Assembly (NCBI RefSeq): GCF_014694315.1
Contig: NZ_JAAOXD010000001.1
Location: forward strand, 1 to 64,000
From: Arthrobacter ipis
GTDB taxonomy: Bacteria; Actinomycetota; Actinomycetes; Actinomycetales; Micrococcaceae
DNA length: 64,000 nucleotides
Direction: 5' to 3'
Made by a program: the position numbers and the translations under genes. Position 1 is the first letter of the stretch, and the number at the start of each line of letters is the position of its first letter. Below are positions 1-8,027 of this stretch, one piece after another. The notes beneath the pieces were generated by a model. The model saw only the letters and a program-made list of their open reading frames with translations. It searched no databases and had not been told where the DNA came from.

Positions 1-175
1 GGTGCGGCGCATCGGCGCCACGCTGGCGCCGCTCGGCTCGTGCCGCCTCGTGGCCATCGGCCCGGCGACAGCGGCGGAGGCGGAAGCCCTGGGGCTCGTC
101 GTGGCGGCCACGGCCCGGGAGGCCACGCCGGACGGGCTCGTGGCGGCCGTCATCCGGGCCGTTGAAGCCCCCTAA
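1..175 (+). CDS. hemD: Uroporphyrinogen-III synthase, 3' end (partial)
   Basis: The frame is open from base 2 to the TAA at 173-175 and gives about 57 C-terminal residues. They include IGPATAAEAEALG and a closing ATPDGLVAAVIRA segment, the typical end of HemD, which cyclises hydroxymethylbilane to uroporphyrinogen III. The gene starts before the window. hemB follows after 42 bp on the same strand, which supports the assignment. Only the last part is visible, so completeness cannot be judged. Confidence 0.8.
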   Translation, partial: VRRIGATLAPLGSCRLVAIGPATAAEAEALGLVVAATAREATPDGLVAAVIRAVEAP

Positions 176-217
176 GCATCCAATCATCAACAGCAGGCCC
201 ACAGTGAAGGACAGGAC

Positions 218-1198
218 ATGAGCTTTCCGCAACACCGCCCCCGGCGGCTCCGCACAACCCCCGCCATGCGCAGGCTCACGGCGGAGCACCGGCTTGCCCC
301 GGCAGACCTGATCCTTCCCGCGTTCATCCGCGAGGGGCTGTCGGAGCCCAATCCGATCGCCTCCATGCCGGGCGTCGTGCAGCACACCACCGACACCCTC
401 AAGAGGGCGGCAGCCGAAGCCGTGGAACTGGGCGTCGGCGGCATCATGCTGTTCGGCATTCCCGAGACCCGGGACGCGGAGGGCACCGCCTCGCTGGACC
501 CGGACGGGGTCCTCAACAAGGCCATCCGCGACGTCCGTGCCGAAGTGGGGGACAGCCTCGTGGTGATGAGCGACGTCTGCCTGGACGAATTCACTGACCA
601 CGGCCACTGCGGCGTCCTCGACAGCGACGGCTACGTGGACAACGACGCCACGCTGGAGATCTACGCGAAGATGGCGGTGGCCCAGGCCGACGCCGGCGCC
701 CACGTGCTGGGCCCGTCCGGGATGATGGACGGACAGATCGGCGTGATCCGCCAGGCCCTCGAGGACGCCGGGCACGTGAACACCGGCGTGGTGGCTTACG
801 CCGCGAAGTACGCGTCGGCGTTCTACGGGCCGTTCCGGGAAGCGGTGGACTCGCAGCTCAAGGGCGACCGCCGAACCTACCAGATGGACGCCGCCAACCG
901 CCGCGAGGCCATCCAGGAGGTGGAACTGGATCTTGCCGAGGGCGCGGACATGGTGATGGTCAAGCCGGCCATGAGCTACCTCGACATCCTCGCCGACGTC
1001 GCCGGGATGAGCCCCGTGCCGGTCGCCGCCTACCAGATCTCGGGGGAGTACGCCATGATCGAGGCCGCCGCCGCCAACGGCTGGATCGACCGGCGTGCCG
1101 CCATCACCGAATCGGTCCTTGGCATCCGCCGCGCCGGGGCCAACATGGTCCTCACGTACTGGGCCAGCGAAATCGCCGGCTGGCTCAAGGAATCCTGA
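218..1198 (+). CDS. hemB: Delta-aminolevulinic acid dehydratase (porphobilinogen synthase)
   Basis: This enzyme condenses two 5-aminolevulinate molecules to porphobilinogen in cytosolic heme/corrin synthesis. At 326 residues it has the normal family length. The Schiff-base lysine pair is visible: K197 in [12 protein letters not shown] and K249 in [10 protein letters not shown]. The motif [13 protein letters not shown] carries metal-site cysteines, suggesting a zinc-type enzyme. AAGGA lies about 7 nt before the ATG. The stop TGA shares its A with the ATG of the next gene (TGATG), so the two are probably translationally coupled. Confidence 0.96.
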   Translation: MSFPQHRPRRLRTTPAMRRLTAEHRLAPADLILPAFIREGLSEPNPIASMPGVVQHTTDTLKRAAAEAVELGVGGIMLFGIPETRDAEGTASLDPDGVLNKAIRDVRAEVGDSLVVMSDVCLDEFTDHGHCGVLDSDGYVDNDATLEIYAKMAVAQADAGAHVLGPSGMMDGQIGVIRQALEDAGHVNTGVVAYAAKYASAFYGPFREAVDSQLKGDRRTYQMDAANRREAIQEVELDLAEGADMVMVKPAMSYLDILADVAGMSPVPVAAYQISGEYAMIEAAAANGWIDRRAAITESVLGIRRAGANMVLTYWASEIAGWLKES

Positions 1199-2325
1199 TG
1201 CCGGAGCAAACCCCGGGCCAGACCGCAGAACCGGCCGGGGGACCCACCGCTCCGGTGGGTCCCGGGCAGATCCTGCTGGGCCTGAACACGTTCGGCGACG
1301 TCGGAGTCGACGGTGCCGGCGAGCCGAAGCCGCATGCCCAGGTGCTGCGTGAGCTGCTGGACCAGGCGGTCCTGGCTGACGCCGTCGGCCTTCACTCCTT
1401 TTGCGTGGGGGAGCACCACCGCCGCGACTTTGCCGTCTCCGCGCCCGAGGTGTTCCTGGCGGCCGCCGCGGCCAGGACCACCAACATCAGGCTCGGTTCG
1501 GCCGTGACCGTCCTGAGTTCGGACGACCCCATCCGGGTATTCCAGCGTTTCTCCACCGTGGACGCCCTGTCCGGCGGCCGCGCCGAGGTGATGCTGGGCC
1601 GCGGCTCGTTCGTCGAGTCCTTTCCGCTGTTCGGACTGGACCTGGCGGACTACGAGGTGCTGTTCGAGGAGAAGCTCGAGCTGTTCGACAGGGTGCGGGC
1701 GCAAAAGCCGGTCCACTGGGAAGGGCGCACCCGGCCTTCCCTTGCCGGGCTGAGCGTGTATCCGCCGCTGGAGAACCACCTGCTGCCGGCCTGGATCGGC
1801 GTGGGCGGCACCCCTGAGTCCGTCCTGCGCTGCGCGGAGTACGGCTACCCGATCATCTTTGCCATCATCGGCGGCCAGCCCCGTGCCTTCGCCCCACTGG
1901 TTGACCTGTACCGCGAGGCGATGGCCAAGTACGGCCAGCCCATGCAGCAGATCGCCACCCACTCGCCCGGCCACATCGCCGACACCGATGAGGCGGCCCG
2001 CGAGGAGCTCTTTCCGCACTGGCTTGCCCAGCGCAACAGGATCGGTGCCGAGCGGGGCTGGGGCCCGGGAAACCGGCGGGAATTCGACGCCATGTGCGGG
2101 CCCGAGGGCGCCCTGTACGTCGGCTCACCGGAGACGGTGGCGCAGAAGATCGCGCTGCTCAAGCGGAGCCTCGGCGTCGACCGCTTCGACCTGAAATACG
2201 GCAACGGCACGCTGCCGCACGAATCCATGATGCGCTGCATCGAACTCTTCGGCACCGTGGTGGCACCGCGGGTGGCCGAGCTTCTGTCCGGCGACATTAA
2301 TGACTCCAAGGACACTGTCCGGTGA
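1198..2325 (+). CDS. LLM-class flavin-dependent oxidoreductase (bacterial luciferase family)
   Basis: This is a 375-residue TIM-barrel flavoprotein of the luciferase-like monooxygenase superfamily. Family-typical segments are visible: [32 protein letters not shown]-like [17 protein letters not shown], and the [13 protein letters not shown] turn. The first 25 or so residues are Pro/Gly-rich and look like a linker. The substrate, and FMN versus F420 use, cannot be read from the sequence. It lies between hemB and hemL, overlapping hemB by one base (TGATG); the region before hemL is also compressed. A heme-related or redox role is only a guess from position. Confidence 0.85.
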   Translation: MPEQTPGQTAEPAGGPTAPVGPGQILLGLNTFGDVGVDGAGEPKPHAQVLRELLDQAVLADAVGLHSFCVGEHHRRDFAVSAPEVFLAAAAARTTNIRLGSAVTVLSSDDPIRVFQRFSTVDALSGGRAEVMLGRGSFVESFPLFGLDLADYEVLFEEKLELFDRVRAQKPVHWEGRTRPSLAGLSVYPPLENHLLPAWIGVGGTPESVLRCAEYGYPIIFAIIGGQPRAFAPLVDLYREAMAKYGQPMQQIATHSPGHIADTDEAAREELFPHWLAQRNRIGAERGWGPGNRREFDAMCGPEGALYVGSPETVAQKIALLKRSLGVDRFDLKYGNGTLPHESMMRCIELFGTVVAPRVAELLSGDINDSKDTVR

Positions 2326-2354
2326 CCCTCCCGCTGACTGAAAGAATGGGAACC

Positions 2355-3686
2355 ATGACTTCCAGTACTCCTCGCAACGAGGAACTTTTCGACCGCGCCC
2401 GCCAGCTGATGCCCGGCGGCGTGAACTCCCCGGTCCGCGCCTTCGGTTCCGTTGGCGGCACGCCCCGCTTCATGGTGGCGGCCAAGGGCCCGTACCTGAC
2501 CGATGCCGACGGCAAGGACTACGTGGACCTGGTCTGCTCCTGGGGCCCGGCCCTGCTGGGGCACGCCCACCCTGCCGTCCTCGATGCCGTGCATGCCGCG
2601 GTGGACCGCGGACTCTCCTTCGGTGCCTCGACCCCCGATGAGGCCAACCTGGCGGCCATCGTCAAGGAACGCGTTTCCGCCGTTGAACGGCTGCGCATGG
2701 TTTCCACCGGCACGGAAGCCACCATGACGGCCATCCGGCTGGCCAGGGGCTTCACCGGCCGCAACCTGGTGATCAAGTTTGCCGGCTGCTACCACGGCCA
2801 CCTCGACGGGCTGCTCGCGTCCGCAGGCTCCGGCGTGGCCACTCTCGCGCTGCCCGGCTCCGCCGGTGTCACGGCCGCCACCGCCGCCGAGACCCTGGTG
2901 CTGCCCTACAACGACCTCGCCGCCGTCGAGGCCGCCTTCGCCGAGCACGGCCCCAACATTGCCGCCGTCATCACCGAGGCCGCACCCGCCAACATGGGCG
3001 TGGTCACGCCGGCCGAGGGCTTCAATGCGGGCCTCTCCCGGATCACTACCGCCCACGGCGCCCTGCTGATCGTCGACGAGGTCCTGACCGGCTTCCGCAC
3101 CGGCTACTCCGGCTACTGGGGCCTCACCGGCGGCGCCGCCGACGCGACGGAGAAGTGGACCCCCGACCTGCTGACGTTCGGCAAGGTGATCGGCGGGGGC
3201 ATGCCGACGGCGGCCCTCGGCGGACGTGCCGACGTCATGGACTACCTCGCCCCGCTTGGTCCCGTTTACCAGGCGGGAACCCTGTCCGGTAACCCGGTGG
3301 CCATGGCGGCCGGCGTTGCCACCCTGACCCACGCCACCCGTGAGGTGTACTCGTTCGTGGACGCGCGGTCGCTGGAACTGTCCGGCGCCCTGTCTTCGGC
3401 CCTGGCTGCGGCCGGCGTGGACCACTCCATCCAGCGGGCGGGCAACCTGTTCTCGGTGGCCTTCGGTACGTCCGAGCAGGGGGTCCACAACTACAGCGAC
3501 GCACTGAAGCAGGAGTCGTTCCGCTACGCGCCCTTCTTCCACTCCATGCTGGATTCGGGCGTCTACCTGCCGCCGTCCGTCTTCGAGGCCTGGTTCCTGT
3601 CCGCGGCGCACGACGACGCCGCCATGAACCGGATCTTCGAGGCATTGCCCGCCGCCGCTGAGGCGGCCGCCGCAGCGAAGGCTTAA
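2355..3686 (+). CDS. hemL: Glutamate-1-semialdehyde 2,1-aminomutase
   Basis: A PLP enzyme that turns glutamate-1-semialdehyde into 5-aminolevulinate, the first committed tetrapyrrole precursor in the C5 pathway. The N-terminal [12 protein letters not shown] and the PLP-lysine motif [12 protein letters not shown] (K277 from this start) are diagnostic. I chose ATG 2355 ([12 protein letters not shown]) because the family starts a few residues before the LF..A...PGG block. In-frame GTG 2322 and ATG 2346 are alternatives; the GTG overlaps the stop of the upstream gene (GTGA). The frame ends at TAA 3684-3686, 27 bp before a strong terminator. Confidence 0.95.
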   Translation: MTSSTPRNEELFDRARQLMPGGVNSPVRAFGSVGGTPRFMVAAKGPYLTDADGKDYVDLVCSWGPALLGHAHPAVLDAVHAAVDRGLSFGASTPDEANLAAIVKERVSAVERLRMVSTGTEATMTAIRLARGFTGRNLVIKFAGCYHGHLDGLLASAGSGVATLALPGSAGVTAATAAETLVLPYNDLAAVEAAFAEHGPNIAAVITEAAPANMGVVTPAEGFNAGLSRITTAHGALLIVDEVLTGFRTGYSGYWGLTGGAADATEKWTPDLLTFGKVIGGGMPTAALGGRADVMDYLAPLGPVYQAGTLSGNPVAMAAGVATLTHATREVYSFVDARSLELSGALSSALAAAGVDHSIQRAGNLFSVAFGTSEQGVHNYSDALKQESFRYAPFFHSMLDSGVYLPPSVFEAWFLSAAHDDAAMNRIFEALPAAAEAAAAAKA

Positions 3687-3713
3687 GCCGCCGTCGGACT
3701 TGTTCCCTGATTA

Positions 3714-3753
3714 AACAACTCTGGCACCCGCCGCGGCGGGTGCCAGAGTTGTT
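3714..3753. terminator. Bidirectional terminator between hemL and metQ
   Basis: A perfect 40-bp palindrome: the 20-nt arm 3714-3733 is the exact reverse complement of 3734-3753. It is GC-rich at the centre, with AACAACT/AGTTGTT edges that give a T-run on both strands. It sits between the convergent hemL and metQ genes and should end transcription from both sides. Confidence 0.9.
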
Positions 3754-3776
3754 TTGGTTCTCGGTGTCCTGTTGGC

Positions 3777-4622
3777 CTAGAAGGCTACGGTCACGTCACC
3801 GTTGGGCCATTCCTTCTGGATAAAGGCCTTGACCTCCGCGGAGTGCAGGAGCTCGTCCAGCTTCTTGATGCGCGGGTCGTCCTTGGACTCCGAGCGCCAG
3901 GCCAGGAAGTTGGCGTAGGGGTTGTTTTTGGTCGATTCCACGGCCAGGGCATCGGTGGTGCTGAGCCCGGCCTTGAGGATGAAGTTGCCGTTGATCAGGG
4001 CCAGGTCCACGGAGGGATCCTTCAGGTCGTTGATCAGCAGTTCAGGCTGGTTCTCGGAAAACTTCAGCTTTTTCGGGTTCTGGGAATCTGTCAGGCTGAT
4101 GACGGAGGTGTCATCCTTGATGTCCTTGACCAGGCCGGCCTTTTCCAGCACCCGGAGCGCGCGGACCTGGTTGGAGGGATCGTTGGTGATGGCGATCTTG
4201 GCGCCGTCCTTGATCTCGCTGATGTTCTTGACCTTCTCGGAGAAGGCGGCGTACGGCTCGATGTGGACGCCGGCGCCGTGGCCAAAGTCGTAGCCCTTGG
4301 TCTTGACCTGGTCCTCGAACCACGGCAGGTGCTGGTAGTAGTTGGCATCCAGCGAGCCGTCGCTCAGCGCCGTGTTGGGCGTCTGGTAGTCCTCGATCTC
4401 CTTGATGTCCAGCTTGAGGCCGGCCTTCGGGGCGAGGTCCTGGTTGAGGAACTCAAGGATCTTTGCCTGCGGAACGGGGCTGGCGCCGACGGTGAGGGTG
4501 ACGGGCTTGGCCGGGTCAAGAGCCTGGCTCGACTCAGCGCTGGGGGCGGAGGAACCGCCGCACCCGGTCAGTGCCAGGGCCGCGGCGATGCCGGTGGCGA
4601 GGAGGGTGAGTGATTTACGCAT
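3777..4622 (-). CDS. metQ: D-methionine ABC transporter substrate-binding lipoprotein
   Basis: A NlpA/MetQ-family binding lipoprotein that captures methionine for the MetNI importer. From ATG 4622 it begins MRKSLTLLATG with a hydrophobic signal segment and the lipobox LALTGC, so it should be lipid-anchored outside the membrane. AAAGGA lies about 9 nt upstream of this ATG, so the longer frame starting at 4679 is not needed. The mature part carries the family pattern, including the PLIxPF-like ligand-domain segments and NPxKLKFSE. It is the last gene of metN-metI-metQ, 97 bp after metI. Confidence 0.93.
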   Translation of the reverse strand: MRKSLTLLATGIAAALALTGCGGSSAPSAESSQALDPAKPVTLTVGASPVPQAKILEFLNQDLAPKAGLKLDIKEIEDYQTPNTALSDGSLDANYYQHLPWFEDQVKTKGYDFGHGAGVHIEPYAAFSEKVKNISEIKDGAKIAITNDPSNQVRALRVLEKAGLVKDIKDDTSVISLTDSQNPKKLKFSENQPELLINDLKDPSVDLALINGNFILKAGLSTTDALAVESTKNNPYANFLAWRSESKDDPRIKKLDELLHSAEVKAFIQKEWPNGDVTVAF

Positions 4623-4719
4623 GGGATGCGTTCCTTTCGAAATAACCTGGATCCCGACGGCGGCGCCGGGGAGATCCAATTCAGGTGCAGTGAGCGGCTA
4701 CTCGCTGCCGTGAAGACTT

Positions 4720-5391
4720 TTAGCGGTGGTCCAGGCTGCGGGAGATCCATTCGCCCGTGAGCTGGATGAGCTGGACGAGGACAATGATCAGCACGATGGT
4801 GACGATCATGACCGTGACGTCGAAGCGCTGGAAGCCGTAGTTGTAGGCGAGCTTGCCCAGTCCGCCGCCGCCGACGAGGCCGGCCATGGCGCTGTAGCCC
4901 ACCAGGGTCACAACAGTGGTGGTCGCGGCTGCAACGAGCGCGGGCAGGGATTCGGGCAGCATCACCTTGCTGATGACCTGCATCCGGGTGGAGCCCATCA
5001 CCTGGGCAGCGTCGATCTTGCCGTGGTGGACGTCGCGAAGGCAGGCCTCCACCAGGCGGGCGAAGAACGGAATGGTTCCGATGGAAAGCGAAACAGAGGC
5101 CGCCACCGGTCCGAGGCTGGTCCCCACGAGGAGCCTGGCGAGCGGGATCAGGGCCACCATCAGGATCGCAAAGGGGATGGATCGGGTGATGTTCACGACG
5201 ATGTCGCTGACGATCCGGTTGACCACCGGCAGGGGCCGCAGCCCGCCGGGAACGGTGACGTGCAGGAAGACGCCGAGCGGCAGTCCGATCAGCACGGTGA
5301 AGAAGGCAGAGATTCCCACCATCTGGAGGGTCTCGACGATGGCCTCCGGCAGTGCCTTGGCCAGGACAGGGTTGCTGAAGATCTCGTTCAC
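4720..5391 (-). CDS. metI: Methionine ABC transporter permease
   Basis: An integral membrane permease of 223 residues with about five hydrophobic helices and the ABC permease coupling motif region (EACLRDVHHGKIDAAQVMG). It forms the membrane channel with MetN in the cytosol and MetQ outside. The start is GTG 5389-5391, which overlaps the metN stop as GTGA, implying translational coupling. Length and order (N-I-Q) match characterised methionine importers. Confidence 0.93.
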   Translation of the reverse strand: MNEIFSNPVLAKALPEAIVETLQMVGISAFFTVLIGLPLGVFLHVTVPGGLRPLPVVNRIVSDIVVNITRSIPFAILMVALIPLARLLVGTSLGPVAASVSLSIGTIPFFARLVEACLRDVHHGKIDAAQVMGSTRMQVISKVMLPESLPALVAAATTTVVTLVGYSAMAGLVGGGGLGKLAYNYGFQRFDVTVMIVTIVLIIVLVQLIQLTGEWISRSLDHR

Positions 5392-6458
5392 TTGGAGTCT
5401 CCCGTCTCGGCGGCGAAGTCAGTGTCCGCCGGGGCGAATTCAGCCAGTTCCGCCTCGTTGGCGATGGAACCGGCCAGCTTGACGCTGATGCCTCGGCTGC
5501 GGAGGTAGCCCAGGACGGCGTCGCAGTCGGCGTCGTCGCCCAGCTGGACCCGCAGGTGGCCGAACTGCTGGCCGCCGAGGGTTTCGACGCTGCCGGCAAG
5601 AACGTTCAGGTCAATGTCGAAATGACGTGCCACTCCCGTGAGCACTGGCTCCTTGGCGCCGTCGCCGGAGAAGAGGATTTCCAGTACCGGCCCGGCCTGG
5701 AGCGCACCCTTGATGGGTTCCGACGCCGGCAGGGGCAGAAGTGCACGCGCCAGCTTGCTGTCCAGGTCCGAGGCGACCTCGGCGAGCGGGCCTGACTCGA
5801 TGACACGCCCCTTGGACAGCAGGGACACGGACCCGCAGACGCGCTTCACCACGTGCATCTCGTGGGTGATGATGAGCACCGTGAGCTGCAGGCGGCGGGT
5901 CAGGTCCTGGATCAGGTCGAGGATTTCATCGGTGGTGGCGGGATCCAGTGCGGACGTGGGCTCGTCGCACAGCAGGACGTCCGGGTCCGATGCCAGGGCG
6001 CGGGCGATGCCAACGCGCTGGCGCTGTCCGCCGGAAAGCTGGGAGGGGTAGGCATTCTCGAAGCCTTCGAGGCCCACAAGCTTCAGCAGCTCGGCGACCT
6101 TGGCCCGGATCTTGTCCTTCGGCGCCTTGACCAGTTCCATGGGGTGGGCCACGTTTCCGGCGGCCGTGCGCGAATCCATGAGGTTCGCGTGCTGGAAGAC
6201 CATGCCGATGCGGCGGCGGGCGGCGCGGATTTCCGAGTCCCTGACAGAGCTCAGTTCGGTACCGTCAATGTTGACCGACCCCGACGTCGGGCGGTCCAGC
6301 AATGTCAGGCAGCGCACCAGGGTGGACTTGCCCGCTCCGGAATGGCCGATAATGCCGTGGATGGAGCCTTTAGGGACAGAAAGCGATACCCCGTCTAGGG
6401 CCACCACTTCCTTTTTCCCCTGACGGTAGACCTTGCGCAGGTCGGTGACTGTGATCAT
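5388..6458 (-). CDS. metN: Methionine ABC transporter ATP-binding protein with NIL domain
   Basis: The ATPase subunit of the methionine importer, 356 residues. Walker A is GHSGAGKST, the signature LSGGQRQRVGIARAL and Walker B VLLCDEPTSALD. After about residue 260 a ligand-sensing ACT-like NIL domain follows, which in the E. coli homologue mediates feedback inhibition by methionine. Start ATG 6458 has GAGG 5 nt upstream on the coding strand. It heads the operon; about 300 bp of leader or intergenic sequence precede it. Confidence 0.94.
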   Translation of the reverse strand: MITVTDLRKVYRQGKKEVVALDGVSLSVPKGSIHGIIGHSGAGKSTLVRCLTLLDRPTSGSVNIDGTELSSVRDSEIRAARRRIGMVFQHANLMDSRTAAGNVAHPMELVKAPKDKIRAKVAELLKLVGLEGFENAYPSQLSGGQRQRVGIARALASDPDVLLCDEPTSALDPATTDEILDLIQDLTRRLQLTVLIITHEMHVVKRVCGSVSLLSKGRVIESGPLAEVASDLDSKLARALLPLPASEPIKGALQAGPVLEILFSGDGAKEPVLTGVARHFDIDLNVLAGSVETLGGQQFGHLRVQLGDDADCDAVLGYLRSRGISVKLAGSIANEAELAEFAPADTDFAAETGDSK

Positions 6459-6755
6459 TTATCCTCAGGAGGTAGGACTTGGGCAGGGCATAGCACAAGC
6501 AGGGTTCTGAACTAAATTATGTCAGCGCAGGGAAATGCCAGCCACTTCCGAACATCGTTCGGCCCTGGCCGCCCTGGTTGCACTATTGACTACTGTTCGC
6601 GCCTGCGGACCGCGTGAATGGCGGCCCACAACGGACTTCCTGAATCAGGAGGGCGGCGAGACGGCTTCCCTGGCTTTTGCCGGGTGCTGTGATCTTGGTC
6701 CCAGCGGCTTCCGTTCTGTTCCAGCCGTGCTTTTCGGGCTTACGGCCGCCTGGAT
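6459..6755. other. Intergenic region upstream of metN
   Basis: A 297-bp gap between metN and the exonuclease gene, both on the minus strand. An odd palindrome TCCTGA-A-TCAGGA lies at 6638-6650, and a TAATTT-like AT-rich patch near 6512-6522 could be the metN -10. I do not recognise a SAM riboswitch, T-box or clear intrinsic terminator. A short plus-strand frame (6535-6759) looks non-coding. Confidence 0.45.
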
Positions 6756-7466
6756 CTAGAAGCCGCCGCGGCTGGCGTCCTCCGGCGGCAGGACCGGCCA
6801 GTCGCCCTCGATGACGGCCGCGGGTTTGGTCTTGCGGAGGTACTGCTGGAAGTCGGCGGCCTGGCTCACGGCCCAGTCCACCTGGAGCTGGTGCAGCTGG
6901 CTGGCCGGCATGTTCAGCTTGGGGAACTTGCCGGCCATGGCATCGAGCATGCGCAGCGTTGCCAAGGCGTCCGCGGCCGATGTGTGGGCGTTTTCCAGGT
7001 CCACGCCGTACTCCTCGCACAGGGCGGTCAGCGTCCGCTTGCCCTTCCGGTACCGGTCCACCTGCTTGTTCATGATGTACGGGTCCAGGACGGGGAACCG
7101 GCTCAGCTGCGGCACGCCGTAGCGGGCCGACTCGGCGGCCAGGACGGTGAAGTCGTAGCTGGCGTTGAACGCGATCACCGGGACGTCGTCATCGAAAAGC
7201 CCCTGGAGCACGGCAGCGACTTCCTTGGTGACCTCAGCCGCAGGCCGGCCATGGCTGCGCGCGTGTTCGGTCGTGATCCCGTGGACCTCGCTGGCCTCCG
7301 CCGGAATCTCAACGCCCGGATCAGCCAGCCACTCATGCTCCCGAATCACGTTCCCGGAACTGTCGACCACGGTGACAGATGCCGTCACGATCCTGGCGGC
7401 ACGGGAGTTGCGTCCCGTGGTTTCGAGGTCGAACGCGGCCCGGGGGAGAGTGTTCCAAGTGCTCAT
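6756..7466 (-). CDS. DEDDh-family 3'-5' exonuclease (DnaQ-like)
   Basis: A 236-residue exonuclease-domain protein. Motif Exo I is FDLETTG (D13, E15 as metal ligands), Exo II includes the FNASYDFTVL segment and Exo III is HTSAADALATL (H and D). It resembles the epsilon-like or RNase T-like stand-alone exonucleases of actinobacteria. No polymerase or helicase domain is attached. ATG 7466 is preceded on the coding strand by TAATTT and then 6 nt (GGAGCC), which can be read either as a leaderless promoter or as a short SD. The exact substrate is unknown. Confidence 0.85.
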   Translation of the reverse strand: MSTWNTLPRAAFDLETTGRNSRAARIVTASVTVVDSSGNVIREHEWLADPGVEIPAEASEVHGITTEHARSHGRPAAEVTKEVAAVLQGLFDDDVPVIAFNASYDFTVLAAESARYGVPQLSRFPVLDPYIMNKQVDRYRKGKRTLTALCEEYGVDLENAHTSAADALATLRMLDAMAGKFPKLNMPASQLHQLQVDWAVSQAADFQQYLRKTKPAAVIEGDWPVLPPEDASRGGF

Positions 7467-7472
7467 GGCTCC

Positions 7473-7478
7473 AAATTA
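7473..7478 (-). promoter_or_regulatory. Putative -10 element (TAATTT), leaderless geometry
   Basis: TAATTT ends 6 nt before the ATG of the exonuclease gene on the minus strand, which would put the transcription start at or next to the start codon. Confidence 0.45.
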
Positions 7479-7598
7479 CCCGGAGGCACCGACAGTCAAG
7501 GTCCTTGCCCCGCGCGTGTCCGGCAGGGTGTGGGAAGACACGCTGTGGGAAGAGGCACACGGCGCCCGTCCTGGCGGCCGCTGATGCGTGCCGGCCGA

Positions 7599-7604
7599 TA
7601 GTCT
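7599..7604 (+). promoter_or_regulatory. Putative -10 element (TAGTCT), leaderless geometry
   Basis: TAGTCT is followed by 6 nt (GAGGGC) and the ATG at 7611. The GAGG inside the spacer could act as a very close SD instead. Confidence 0.45.
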
Positions 7605-7610
7605 GAGGGC

Positions 7611-8027
7611 ATGCGGGCGGAGTACGTGGAGGCGGTTTTGGCGGTGGTTGACCTCATTCCGGCCGGTTCGGCGGTGGCTTATGGCGACGTCGCTGAGCTT
7701 CTTGGCGCCGGAGGGCCGCGGCAGGTGGGGTCAGTGCTGAGCCATTACGGCAGCGGTGCGCCATGGTGGCGGGTGCTGCGGGCCAGCGGACTGGCCCCGG
7801 ACGGCCACGAGTCCGAGGCCCTCAACCACTACCTGCAGGAGGGCACGCCCCTGCGCGGGGACTATCGCGAGTTTGCGAGGACGGGCGAAGGACGGTGGCG
7901 CGTGGATCTGACCGCCGCGCGGTGGTCGCCGACGGACGCCGACTTCGATGCCCTGGACGTGGTTGCCGAGCGGCTGGAAGCGTCGCTGCGAAAATTGTCA
8001 GTCCCGGGTGATGGAATGTCTGTGTGA
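7611..8027 (+). CDS. Alkyltransferase-like protein (ATL, MGMT-related)
   Basis: A 138-residue protein with the DNA-binding fold of O6-alkylguanine-DNA alkyltransferases: VAYGDVAELL, the helix containing GGPRQVGSVL (R37) and the WRVLRASG segment. The active site normally reads PCHR; here it is PWWR (P51-W52-W53-R54), so the acceptor cysteine is missing. Family knowledge says such ATL proteins flag O6-alkylguanine for nucleotide excision repair rather than removing the alkyl group. The stop overlaps the GTG of adnA (GTGA), tying it to a double-strand-break repair operon. Confidence 0.88.
   Translation: MRAEYVEAVLAVVDLIPAGSAVAYGDVAELLGAGGPRQVGSVLSHYGSGAPWWRVLRASGLAPDGHESEALNHYLQEGTPLRGDYREFARTGEGRWRVDLTAARWSPTDADFDALDVVAERLEASLRKLSVPGDGMSV

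Noticed and set aside
1845-3611. Long minus-strand frame across the flavin oxidoreductase and hemL genes
   Set aside because: Composition is typical of an antisense shadow and it would overlap two well-supported enzymes.
6459-6755. Possible SAM riboswitch ahead of metN
   Set aside because: I could not draw the conserved helices of SAM-I or SAM-IV from the sequence. A covariance-model search of this region would settle it.
6535-6759. Small plus-strand frame upstream of metN
   Set aside because: No ribosome site, no recognisable similarity, and it runs antisense into the exonuclease gene end.
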